11,313 nt of DNA from Dipetalonema caudispina (GCA_013365325.1 JABVXV010000738.1:1-11313), one strand, 5' to 3'; shown: positions 1 to 8,464, numbered from the stretch's first letter. Translations and numbers: made by a program. Notes: generated by a model from the sequence alone, not told the origin.

Positions 1-200
<200 letters not shown>

Positions 201-1166
201 GACAATAATTAACAATGATTGGTAATTGTAAAAGTAAAACGAGACTCATCTAAATGTTTTGAATATAACAATTGGAAAGGTGAAGAAAGGAAAGAATAAA
301 ACGGCCAGGAACGACCTTATTTTGATCCTTATCAATCTCCAATCATCAACTATCAACATTTTCTAACTTACGGGTCATTTTCTTATTGTTTCTCAATATT
401 TGTACTATTCATCCATTCATTTCACTGCTTTTAAATTTCACTATTTAAATATAAATAATATCGTCAAATTTTTGCTTTGTTCATTTTCCTTTGAGACATA
501 ATCAAAAATTATTGAATTTACATATATTGAAAATCGCAACCGTCAAATTTCAGTTGAATAATATTGCATCATTTCCTTGTTGCACTAATAGTAATGTTAT
601 ATTCTGTGAAAATATCAATTTTTCGATAGTATATAAAACTATTCAATTCACTTCTTTCTTATTTCATTTCTACAAAGAACATTTTTACAGTAAATGTCAT
701 CCTGCATCTTAATGAATTTGATCGAATTGTCATCTAACTGAAGCTTTTTGCATTAATTATGTCTGGAATTAATTGGCTAACCTATTGGGAACTAATTTTT
801 CACCACTTTGTTTCAAAGTTTCTTACGAAAAAATTTATAGTTCACTATAAAGAAATAATTTACGATATGCCGTTTATTGAAAAGGAAATTGAAATTTATC
901 TTCATTCAAATTTATACTCTCGCAGCAAATATATTAATGTCTTTAAACTCGAGGAATTTTGAAATATTTTAAAATCATGGGAGAATTTCAAACATTTTGG
1001 CAATCCAACAAATAATATAAATAATATTTAATAATGTAACGCAATACATCAGCAATGAATATGGTAAATAATAATAAAGCAATAATAATCGCTATTTTCA
1101 AATAAGTTTTTCAGACAACTTTTTTTCGAATAGCATTAATAACAAACATATTAGACATAAGACTGA

Positions 1167-1193
1167 ATTATTATTATTATTATTATTATTATT
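1167..1193. repeat. (ATT)9 microsatellite
   Basis: Nine uninterrupted ATT units, of the same motif as the arrays at both edges of the window. Confidence 0.95.
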
Positions 1194-1435
1194 TAAATTC
1201 GACATTCTTCAACTAATACTATCCTTAACTTTTTCTCATTGATTTTAAACTGTTTCTCTTAATGAACTGTAAGTAAAATTACCATTAATAAAACTGCATG
1301 TCACAGAAATTAATAATTGAGCTTCTTTATTTCGCAATTAATATTATGCAAGTTTTCTTTCTATTCATTTCAAATTATTTCTAATATATCCTATACAATC
1401 TGTTAATGAATAATATATTTTGATCCATTTTATAC

Positions 1436-1457
1436 ATATATATATATATATATATAT
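1436..1457. repeat. (AT)11 microsatellite
   Basis: A perfect AT dinucleotide run in non-coding sequence. Confidence 0.95.
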
Positions 1458-2016
1458 TCTGACAGAAATTGTAAAAAGAAATGGCTCATTCCTTTTTTCG
1501 CTTATACAGCGATCATTGCTTACATAAAATAAAAATGGCTTCAAAATATGCATAAATAAATAAATTTATAGTACATAAGGCTTACGTATGTATTATATCA
1601 ATGTTATATTTATATATGAGACAATTTGGAAATTTAACCAAAACTTTTTCTTCTTTCCCTTTTTATATTGTGCATCTATTGATATAACAATAATAACGAA
1701 AAAATTATGAAATTTCCAAATTTTCATTCTTTCCGTCAATTTTCTCTTCCATTCTGTTTAACAAAATTAATTTAACATAATGTGTTCATTTTTCTTTTAT
1801 TTAAATTATTATCTTCAAAGAAAGTTTATTTTTTCTGATTGTGAAAAATGCATATTTTATTTCAAAAATGAACAGAATTCAACTAAAATGATCGAACAAT
1901 AATCTTCGCAATAATATCCTTTGATAATAATTTGTAGTATTAAATAAATTTATAAATATATGTATATTTATTCATTTTTTTATTAAAGCAAAAGACGAAA
2001 TTATAGTGAAATTTAA

Positions 2017-2220
2017 GTTTTTTTATTTATTTCCCAAGATTTGTTCTTCAAGGCATACACTGGCAATACTAATTTCTATGATGAACGCGAATTTCTCGAA
2101 CTTCTCGTCTTTTCCGACATTTACTTAAATAAATTAAAGTCACATTTCAAAGTATTATTACGATATTCGAAGAAAAAAATTATAATTTGTTCCAGAACAT
2201 CCATTTTTGGAGAAAAATAA
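2017..2220 (+). other. Unassigned open frame without ATG, possible exon
   Basis: A stop-free frame runs from just after a TAA near 2014 to the TAA at 2218-2220. The part at 2035-2135 is visibly richer in GC than its surroundings. The translation includes a mixed, protein-like stretch with FYDEREFLELL near its middle. There is no in-frame ATG and I do not recognise any family. It could be an exon of an unseen transcript, an old coding relic, or a regulatory patch that is open by chance. The minus strand of the same patch holds only a 14-codon ATG frame. Confidence 0.15.
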
Positions 2221-2428
2221 TACATAAGAATAGTAAACAAGCATTTCAAACAATTTAAAAAAAATAAAGCAGTTACACTTTCTACTTGAATGCATAAAAG
2301 TACTAAAAAGGTTTCTCCTATAATCTACTCATCCAAATTAGCATACCGGATATACTTGTGCATTATCAATTATTGTCGAAATTCTTTGAAGCCTTTCCTC
2401 ATACATCATATCATCCTTTGATGTTCCG

Positions 2429-2454
2429 CCAATCACCACCAGAAGATAACCAAT
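2429..2454 (+). promoter_or_regulatory. Paired CCAAT boxes upstream of the bZIP gene
   Basis: Two CCAATCA motifs in the same orientation begin at 2429 and 2450. They are 21 bp apart, about two helical turns, so both would face the same side of the DNA. They lie about 365-390 bases upstream of the bZIP start codon in a locally GC-richer patch. CCAAT is the known NF-Y binding core. Promoter function here is inferred from spacing and position. No CCACG partner at the ERSE spacing is seen. Confidence 0.4.
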
Positions 2455-2728
2455 CAGATTTTGCAAACATACTTATGAATAGCAAATGATGAAGTAGAAA
2501 TATTGCAAACTTCTGTTATATTATTATCTAAATTGTTTAAAATTTCAATACTTTGCTAGACTAATATCAAACCTATCCAGTTAGTTGAACCAACCATTAT
2601 CACTTAGTTAATATTGTAATTAGACTAGAAGATTATGGTCCATTTCTAGCCTTAAAGGTAGACCAAAATTTATAATATTCATATTCAATTATTTCCTGTT
2701 CACACAATTAGATATTGAATTAATCATT

Positions 2729-2767
2729 GGTATGAAGTAGCCTAATTTAACTAGGCTATTTCATATC
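2729..2767 (+). other. 16-bp perfect hairpin in leader/outron region
   Basis: The arms 2729-2744 and 2752-2767 pair along all 16 positions (14 Watson-Crick, 2 G-T wobble) around a 7-base ATTTAAC loop. The core arms are TAGCCTA and TAGGCTA. The structure ends 41 bases before the acceptor preceding the bZIP start codon, so it would sit in the outron or the 5' UTR intron of that transcript. It is too short for an ordinary miRNA precursor. Confidence 0.6.
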
Positions 2768-2792
2768 TATCTAATTAGAAGCAATAACTAAT

Positions 2793-2808
2793 TTCCTTGC
2801 ATTTGCAG
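2793..2808 (+). promoter_or_regulatory. Splice acceptor just upstream of the start codon (SL or 5' UTR)
   Basis: A pyrimidine-rich TTTGCAG acceptor ends at 2808, 9 bases before the ATG at 2818. In nematodes an acceptor this close to a start codon usually marks a spliced-leader trans-splice site. A 5' UTR intron would look the same. The frame is open through the 9 bases, so an upstream coding exon ending in phase 0 is not excluded, but none was found. Confidence 0.6.
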
Positions 2809-2817
2809 AAATCGAAA

Positions 2818-3142
2818 ATGGATCACATAGAAGAAGATGAAGATTGGTGTCAGATTAATAGAACAGATTTCGTGAAAGATGATTGTCTCTTTTCATCACT
2901 TCCATCTTCAACAACAACAACAACAACAACAAATGACTTGCATTATACGGATTGTTGTAATACATGTGATGAAGCTCATTACTTACTCCAATCTAATACA
3001 ACAACAACTGAATATGGAATTGATAGTGGTGTGATAAGTTTGGATGGTGTAAATATGTCATTGGGAACATTGGAAGAGCAACTAAATTTAGCTTCCAATC
3101 TTTTTGATGTTAAAATTGAATTAAACAACAATTGTCCGAATG
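2818..3142 (+). CDS. crh-2: bZIP gene coding exon 1: acidic/Thr-rich N-terminus
   Basis: Encodes residues 1-108 plus one base (phase 1), with donor G|GTATCT. It begins with an acidic run ([10 protein letters not shown]) and contains a seven-Thr tract at residues 32-38 and a four-Thr tract at 61-64. A DSGVIS motif at 69-74 matches the beta-TrCP phosphodegron pattern DSGxxS. The region from about 69 to 105 is rich in Leu, Asp and Glu and resembles an activation domain. A TTG 21 bases upstream is also in frame, but it lies before the splice acceptor and should be removed by splicing. Confidence 0.88.
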
Positions 3143-4562
3143 GTATCTTTTAATAATCATTAAATAATTTCTTGTATGAACGTGACTCACACATTTTTCA
3201 ACTTTATTGCTTCCATTGTCATCTTTCATTTATGTGGTCAATAGATATACAAATTAGAAGAAAAAAGGGAGAGAAAATATTGTATTTCTAGTTGTTTTTT
3301 CTTGTTTAATTTCATAAATAATATTACTTCTTTTAAAAAAAAAACATTTTTGAAAAGTTCTATTTTTTCAATTCTAAAAAAAAATAGATGAGAAATTTAT
3401 TTCATCCAAATAGTTCGAACATTTCATCGCAGAACGGCTTCCAAAATACCAAATTTAAATGTTTCTTTTTCTTCTACATTCCTCATTCTCTCTCACCATT
3501 TATCACTTCTCTCCACTGTCCATCTTAACCAATAGAGACAAGGAAGAAAATGATCCATTTATTTATTTATAATTTTTGAGGTGTTTTTAAAAAGTATAAG
3601 GAAAATTTTAATTTCAGTGTCGGAAACGTCGGCGTTAAATAGCTCCCATTTTTCGTCTTTATCTGAACTTGAAAGTAACGGTATGATATTTCTTTTTTTT
3701 TCAATTTAAAATTTCTGATAAAATCTAATGCTATATTATGCAATAATAAAACTTAATTAAAGTCACTTTTTGCAGATTAACAGCATTCCTATCCTTGGCT
3801 TAGTTCACTTTCTTATTTTTGGTTAACAGAAATATTTTTTAAGAATCTGATAACAAAACAATCTCTAATCGGACATTTGTAAAAGAACTGTTGTGTCCTA
3901 TTTTAAACTGTTTCAATCTTTGCCAATCCCAACTTTTTTTAAATAATTAAGAACCTAATCGACTTTTTTTTTTAATTTCACTTTAAGCAATTTTAGGTGC
4001 CAATGATATTTTTCTCAAACTAGACTTCATTTTTACTTAAAGAGGGTATGCAAAATTAAATTTCGTCTCTCTTAATTTATTTTATTTTTTGCACCTCATA
4101 ATTACGCAAACATGCAATTAGGCTTACGTACAAATTGTAGTTGTTTTAATCTTTCTTATTATATATTAATGTGAAACAAAAATTAAATTTTTTAAAGAAG
4201 GCCAATTAACAATTTATTTCAATTATTATTCATTTACGACAAATGCTTCAATAATATTCATACATAATATAAATGTATTATGAAAATTTTTCGAAATTTC
4301 GATCGTTAGTTTTTTTTTCCATCTTTTTTAAAAAATCGAAATATTGAATATAAATTGCAGAAATTTCAATTTTATATTAGGCAATTTTTCAAATATTTAC
4401 AAAATTTGATGCGTTTAAATAAAAGTTTGTTTACATGCAACTGTTTTTTTTCCTTCGCTTGTAAATTTTTTTGCATTGAATTGTATTTTCTATCAACCCA
4501 AGAACTTATTTTAACAGAACTTAAATTGGAAAATACCTTAATCATTACAATGCTATTTAAGC

Positions 4563-4604
<42 letters not shown>

Positions 4605-6704
4605 TATATGCATGCGCAGAATACATTTTTTTGAACAATACGATGACATTATCGTTTACTAATTCATACTTAAGTTAATTAATTCCAATATTTATATTTG
4701 AATTTCAGCAAGTGAATTATAAACTCGTCAAATGATACATTTCAGCAAAACATTGAATAATGCTGGAATTATGTTTATAATTTACAATAATTAATTTATA
4801 TTAATTTAGGGATATTTCGCTCATCGTTTACTACTGGACAGTCATTTCTGGAAGAAACAGCATATTCTAAGACACGGCGAAAAATGCATGAAATGGCTGT
4901 TAAGCAAAAATTGATCACTGAACAGGTCATTGTAATAAATTCTTTCCTCCAAATTAATTGAATTAGAAATCATCTTCAGTTAACATATTTTGAAAATTGT
5001 GCGAAAGAAATGAAATAACATTGATTTTTTCCTTATTTATTGAAAGCAGGACAAAAAAAGAAAAATTCTATAACTGGAATTTTGTTAAAAATTCAATAAT
5101 AAGAAATTTATAAATGAAGCAAATTTTATTTAAAATAAACAATCATCGTTCATAATTCAAATTTATAATTGTTAATACGCCAAAGAAAGAAAGGAAAATG
5201 ACTATTTCACATATATCACTTTAATTGCTTTATTTATTTCAAATCATTTCATATTATTTTTCAGATTTTAATTTTCAAATTTATATGTTTAGATCTAATA
5301 AATTGAAGACTTTGAAGTCAAGAAAGAGTTTAGACTATGAAAATTGCTTGCATAATAATATTTCATACCTGATTGGTGAATTTTTTCCAGGACCCGAAAA
5401 GTTGCGGATTTCTACACCTGTCATCCGAGGAAAAGCGGGCATTACTTCAGGAGGGTTACAAACTGCCCACTATGTTACCTCTGACGAAATCTGAGGAGGA
5501 TGCACTGAAAGTTATTAGGCGGAAAATCAAAAATAAGATTAGATAACAATTTATTATTTTACAAATACCACAATTTTCCCTTGGAAGTTTTTGCAAAACT
5601 TTTTTTGCTTCATATTTATTTTTATTATTTTCATATAAACTGCTTGATTGAAGATTTTGCATTTTAATTAAACATTCCATTCGTCCAATTTTTAAAGCAC
5701 TTCTTAAACTAAAATTTTTGAATACTTTTGGCTGAATTCATTTATTGTTTTTCATTGATTGATTATTTATTATTAATTTATCAATTAATAATTATTATTC
5801 ACCCACAATATTCGTTAGTTTGAACTTGTTGTTTTGACTATATTTGTTTCGATTTATTTTATTTATATTCTGTATAACGATTTCCAACAACGAAATTCAA
5901 AGAATTTCATATTTATAAATAGAAGCAAATATATTTACAGTTATAGCAAAACATTAATAGATAATATGCAGAGTTAAAGGGAAATTGATTTATTTGTTCA
6001 TTAACCTTAAATTTGAATTTTTATTTTTTTAAATTTTGATTCTTCTATGATGTTTTTATTTTTTTCATTTTTAATAAAGAGAGACAATTTTCAGCTATCT
6101 GCACAAGAAAGTCGTCGAAAACGAAAGGAATACATGGATGCGCTTGAAAAGAGAATTCATTATTATCGCACTGAAAATTCAACTTTAAAATTAAAGGTTT
6201 TCTGAACGAATTCTTCAAGAAATGTTCTATTTTGTTCTATAAATTTCCAATTTTATAATTAGCTTCAGTTGGTTTTACTTTTAAAAAAAGCGATATGAAA
6301 ATTTCAATGCTATAAACAACAAAAATACCGAAGAATAACTTTAGTATTTCCGGAAATATAAATACTGATTGAATTATTGGCAACGAAGTAATAACCGAAG
6401 TCACCGACAAAACCTGAATTTGAAGTGATTGCTATAATATTACATTTTGCAGTAATGCATAGAATCTAGAAATGTTGCCGAATATGTTTGTATGTTAATC
6501 AATGATAACCGTATTTGAATAAACATTACATTGATAATGTTTTTATCAAAGTATCATTTATCAAATTTTCAGCTAAAAGATTTGGAACAAAGGAATCGTA
6601 GCTTATTCATCGAATTAAGAAATTTCAAAATATCGATCGCATCAAATCACATGATGGAACATCATCCATCATGTCCAGCGCCTAATGTTACAATCATTAA
6701 ATGA
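2818..6704 (+). CDS. crh-2: CREB3/OASIS-family bZIP transcription factor without a transmembrane domain (6 exons, 294 aa)
   Basis: Exons by phase matching: 2818-3142, 3618-3680, 4810-4925, 5391-5537, 6095-6196, 6573-6704. They total 885 bases. The protein has an acidic, Thr/Ser-rich N-terminus (about 1-168, a likely activation region). Next comes the extended adjacent domain specific to CREB3/OASIS proteins (about 177-215; [22 protein letters not shown]), then the basic region with the N-x7-R motif (N216, R224; [12 protein letters not shown]), then a zipper with heptads L234, Y241, L248, L255, L262, F269. CREB3-family proteins bind CRE/box-B-like sites and control secretory and ER-stress genes. 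Vertebrate members are ER-anchored and released by proteolysis. This one ends at residue 294 with no hydrophobic helix, so it should be constitutively nuclear, as Drosophila CrebA is. The start ATG follows an acceptor by 9 bases in a good AAAATGG context. The symbol follows C. elegans and orthology is inferred from the domain. Intron 4 lacks a GT donor. Confidence 0.92.
2911..2931 (+). repeat. (ACA)7 coding microsatellite, poly-Thr
   Basis: Seven perfect ACA codons encode Thr32-Thr38 of the bZIP protein. A shorter ACA run encodes Thr61-63. Perfect codon repetition suggests recent slippage rather than selection for exact length, so length polymorphism is likely. Confidence 0.9.
3143..3617 (+). 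other. bZIP gene intron 1 (475 bp)
   Basis: A GT-AG intron in phase 1, ending in TTTCAG. The part at about 3470-3540 is unusually pyrimidine-rich and carries a CCAAT box at 3529-3533. It could hold an internal promoter for a shorter transcript, but I see no further support for one. Confidence 0.8.
3618..3680 (+). CDS. crh-2: bZIP gene coding exon 2 (63 bases, Ser-rich)
   Basis: The acceptor is ATTTCAG and the donor G|GTATGA, with phase 1 at both ends, so the exon could be skipped without breaking the frame. It encodes a Ser-rich stretch of about 21 residues ([12 protein letters not shown]) with higher GC than the flanking introns. Confidence 0.85.
4568..4601. repeat. (AT)17 microsatellite in bZIP intron 2
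   Basis: A perfect AT run inside the 1129-bp intron 2 (3681-4809). It creates long spurious open frames on both strands with repeated Ile-Tyr codons. Confidence 0.95.
4810..4925 (+). CDS. crh-2: bZIP gene coding exon 3
   Basis: The acceptor is AATTTAG and the donor CAG|GTCATT. The exon enters in phase 1 and leaves in phase 0. It encodes residues 130-168, including a basic patch (KTRRKMHEM) and ending in LITEQ. This basic patch is separate from the DNA-binding region and could serve as an additional nuclear-localisation signal. Confidence 0.88.
5391..5537 (+). CDS. crh-2: bZIP gene coding exon 4: CREB3-specific extension and first half of the basic region
   Basis: The acceptor is TTTCCAG and the exon encodes 49 codons in phase 0, residues 169-217. 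It carries the family-diagnostic [11 protein letters not shown] and [11 protein letters not shown] motifs and ends in VIRRKIKNK, with the invariant basic-region Asn at 216. The 3' boundary at 5537 is set by homology (KNK followed by x-SAQESRR in family members) and by exon 5. The following bases are ATTAGA, not GT. If unspliced, the frame adds Ile-Arg and stops at TAA 5544-5546. An in-frame GT at 5511 offers a canonical but function-destroying alternative. Confidence 0.9.
5538..6094 (+). other. bZIP gene intron 4 with non-canonical AT...AG termini
   Basis: A 557-bp phase-0 intron splits the DNA-binding basic region. It begins ATTAGATAAC and ends with a strong TTTTCAG acceptor. The 5' end does not match the U12-type ATATCCTT consensus, so this is not an ordinary AT-AC minor intron. 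A single A to G change at the first base would give a good donor, AAG|GTTAGA. No GT occurs between the exon end and the in-frame TAA eight bases later. Confidence 0.7.
6095..6196 (+). CDS. crh-2: bZIP gene coding exon 5: basic region and zipper start
   Basis: The acceptor is TTTTCAG and the donor AAG|GTTTTC, with phase 0 at both ends. The 34 codons (residues 218-251) open with [13 protein letters not shown], the DNA-contacting half of the basic region, followed by MDALEKRI and the first zipper heptads (L234, Y241, L248). Most CREB3 relatives have Ile in place of the first Leu. Confidence 0.93.
6573..6704 (+). CDS. crh-2: bZIP gene terminal coding exon 6: zipper end and short tail
   Basis: The acceptor is TTTTCAG, entered in phase 0, and the stop is TGA at 6702-6704. 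It encodes 43 residues (252-294): zipper heptads L255, L262 and F269, then a 25-residue polar tail containing His-rich and Pro-containing sequence. There is no hydrophobic stretch and no site-1-protease-like RxxL after the zipper, so the ER-anchoring half of vertebrate CREB3 proteins is missing. No exon that could add it was recognised in the next 1.5 kb. Confidence 0.9.
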   Translation, partial: LKDLEQRNRSLFIELRNFKISIASNHMMEHHPSCPAPNVTIIK

Positions 6705-6795
6705 TCAACAAAAATTACTTCTATTTTATTCTTTCTTGACTATTTCTCAAAAAAAAGAACTCATTACGAAATATTAAGATGTATTGTACATTTGC

Positions 6796-6801
6796 ATTAA
6801 A
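6796..6801 (+). terminator. Candidate poly(A) signal ATTAAA, bZIP gene
   Basis: The first close match to the AATAAA signal lies 92 bases after the stop codon and is followed by T-rich sequence. A 3' UTR of roughly 110-120 bases would be normal for a nematode. Confidence 0.45.
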
Positions 6802-7477
6802 CTTTGCTAATTGTGCTACCAATATTCTTGTCAAAATATCACCAATCAAATTTCCAATTTCAAAAATTGCATCTTTCACTGAAACTCAACTTCCATTAAG
6901 CAATTAATTTAAAGAAAAAAGAGTCTCAATTACTTTTTTCGCCTACACTATGCATATATACGTATATATTCATTTTGTTAATTCGTTAAAATCTCTAAAT
7001 ATTACTATTTACTTATCAATTTCTTTTTTGAATTTCAAGTTTAATTTTGTCGTATAGCAGTGACCAGAGTATTGGATTATGACTGTATATATGATAATAT
7101 TTTTTGGTTAATTGAATTATAAATTACTGACATACTAAAACGACTATTTAATACTTATTATTGTTTTTTTGCAAGTAGAAGCTATATTGTTTACTGTAAA
7201 ATCAAATATAAATATCAAGGTAAAATGTACAATATAATACAATAGAATATAAATACGACAATTACCTGACACCAATTTCAAAGATGAAATTCAAATGCTT
7301 GATATTTTTTCGTTGTATTATTGCAAAGCATATTTCAAGAATAACAGAAAATTTTGCAACCAAACAAATCAGTTTCCTTCTTTTTTAATTTCCTTTTAAA
7401 ACTCCCAATAATTTTCTAAAAATTTTTTATAACATGATAAGTGTAGGCAAATAATCTATATTTTGGTCGGTTTTTTC

Positions 7478-7499
7478 AAAAAAAAAAAAAAAAAAAAAA
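7478..7499. repeat. Poly-A tract (22)
   Basis: An uninterrupted run of A with no upstream reverse-transcriptase or short interspersed element sequence recognised, so it is treated as a simple homopolymer. Confidence 0.9.
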
Positions 7500-7905
7500 T
7501 CATTCGACATTAAGTTTTGCGTTCCCATTTCAAATTTAAGTATCATATTCTATCATAACCATAATTCATGTAGATTATTTTTGAAAAAGTAAATAAGTGA
7601 AGAAAACGGCGAAAGACACTCGAAATTTCTTCTACTTTTCCCACTTTTTTTTAATGATCGATACGTTGTTGCAGCAAATTTTAATACATGCTTAAAATTC
7701 TTCTAATTAAAAAAAAATAACAGCATTCACTAAGCACTATTATTATATTTAAAATAATCCAGTATCAACCTCATTTCGACGTTACTTTTTAATTTTAATT
7801 TAAAATTGTGAATTTCTGTAACAGTACCCATATCGCTGAACAACGAATCACTTTCATATTTATGACAAAAAATAACATTATTAGAAATCGAATTTTAATT
7901 AAGCA

Positions 7906-7942
7906 ATTATATTAGAACAGACTACAGAATTATATTAGAACA
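7906..7942. repeat. Short tandem duplication, 23-bp period
   Basis: ATTATATTAGAACA occurs at 7906-7919 and again at 7929-7942, separated by a short spacer. It is intergenic and no function is apparent. Confidence 0.8.
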
Positions 7943-8226
7943 AATTATAATCAAAATAAACTAAACTAAACCAAATTTAATTAAGGTTAAAACAAGTTAA
8001 ATTAAAAGTGGTAGAAATGATTTTATAGCCCCATTTTTGTAATCTATTAAGGCAAAAAATTTTGATGCTAATAAAAGAAATTTTCTTTTATTATATATCA
8101 ATTTCAATTGGCGGATATATAATCATTAATTAAAAAAAACTGAACCATGCAGAACTTTTATTCATTGAATTAAAGAAACTTTCATTGGTTGAAACAAAGT
8201 AAAAGTTTTATCTCCTCAGTTTTCGG

Positions 8227-8464
8227 CATACTTTCATCATCCTTTTTTTACCTCTTTCAAAACTAAATCTTCGTTTCATATACTTTTCAAAATTTGCTAA
8301 AATATTTTTCAGCGTGACAATGGGTGAAAGCTGATAATCGCTTTGATATTTCCATTATCTTTTTTTCGTATCTTTTCAAAATTAAATTTCCATTTCATAT
8401 ATTTCAAAATCTGTCAAAATGTTTGTCAACATAACAATGGGTGAAAGTTGACAATCACTTTGAT
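8227..8464 (+). repeat. Diverged tandem duplication upstream of the secreted-protein gene
   Basis: Two copies of about 117-118 bp, roughly 8227-8344 and 8345-8464, align along their length. Each runs T-rich tract, CTTTTCAAAA- or CTTTCAAAA-type block, TTTCATATA, then a shared ACAATGGGTGAAAG core and a CTTTGAT end. The cores are the best conserved part. The duplication ends about 140 bases before the gene 2 start codon, so it lies in its upstream control region. Confidence 0.75.

Larger units (their letters stand above)
201..2400. other. Gene-free AT-rich region
   Basis: I see no gene here that I can support. Short open frames at 491-712 and 759-962 (+) and 1365-1553 (-) have AT-driven composition, no recognisable domain and no convincing splice partners. 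A somewhat GC-richer stretch at about 235-340 holds a purine-rich run and could be regulatory. The stretch holds an (ATT)9 run at 1167-1193, a TA run at 1436-1457, and an unassigned open frame with higher GC at 2017-2220, which is listed separately. Untranslated exons of the downstream bZIP gene could lie here unseen. Confidence 0.6.
6810..8226. other. Gene-free intergenic region
   Basis: I see no coding or RNA gene here. It contains a 22-base poly-A tract at 7478-7499 and a 23-bp-period direct duplication at 7906-7942 (ATTATATTAGAACA twice), followed by a degenerate AAACT-type simple repeat to about 8010. A 34-codon ATG frame at 7284-7388 is treated as chance. Confidence 0.6.

Noticed and set aside
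491..712. 73-codon + frame
   Set aside because: AT-driven composition, no domain, no supporting splice or promoter signals, and length within chance for this base composition.
759..962. 67-codon + frame starting MSGINWL
   Set aside because: It has an ATG, but it lacks a recognisable family, splice partners and a GC rise. It cannot be told from chance.
1365..1553. 62-codon minus-strand frame
   Set aside because: It runs through the AT microsatellite, giving an Ile-Tyr repeat. An artefact of the repeat.
2082..2135. Short frames on both strands in the GC-raised patch (MNANFSNFSS on +, MSEKTRSSRN on -)
   Set aside because: Each is about 15 codons, with no further support as a peptide gene.
2797..2817. 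Upstream in-frame TTG as the bZIP start
   Set aside because: It lies before the splice acceptor at 2807-2808 and would be removed from mature mRNA. The ATG at 2818 has good context.
4355..4678. Overlapping frames on both strands in bZIP intron 2
   Set aside because: Both pass through the (AT)17 run, and neither resembles a protein. They lie between well-supported exons.
5225..5494. 89-codon + frame crossing the start of exon 4
   Set aside because: It reads exon 4 in the wrong frame. The correct frame gives the CREB3-family sequence.
5456..5680. 74-codon minus-strand frame
   Set aside because: Antisense shadow of exon 4 and intron 4.
5538..6094. U12-type AT-AC intron, or XBP1/HAC1-style IRE1-processed intron
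   Set aside because: The 5' end lacks ATATCCTT and the 3' end is a standard TTTTCAG. I see no paired stem-loops with IRE1-type cleavage sites at the ends.
7284..7388. 34-codon + frame MKFKCLIFF, resembling a signal peptide
   Set aside because: The frame turns polar after about 14 residues and stops. It has no donor in a suitable position, no downstream partner exon and no promoter features.
7478..7499. Poly-A tract as the tail of a retroposon
   Set aside because: No element body or clear target-site duplication was seen beside it, and a similar tract at 8664-8689 also stands alone.
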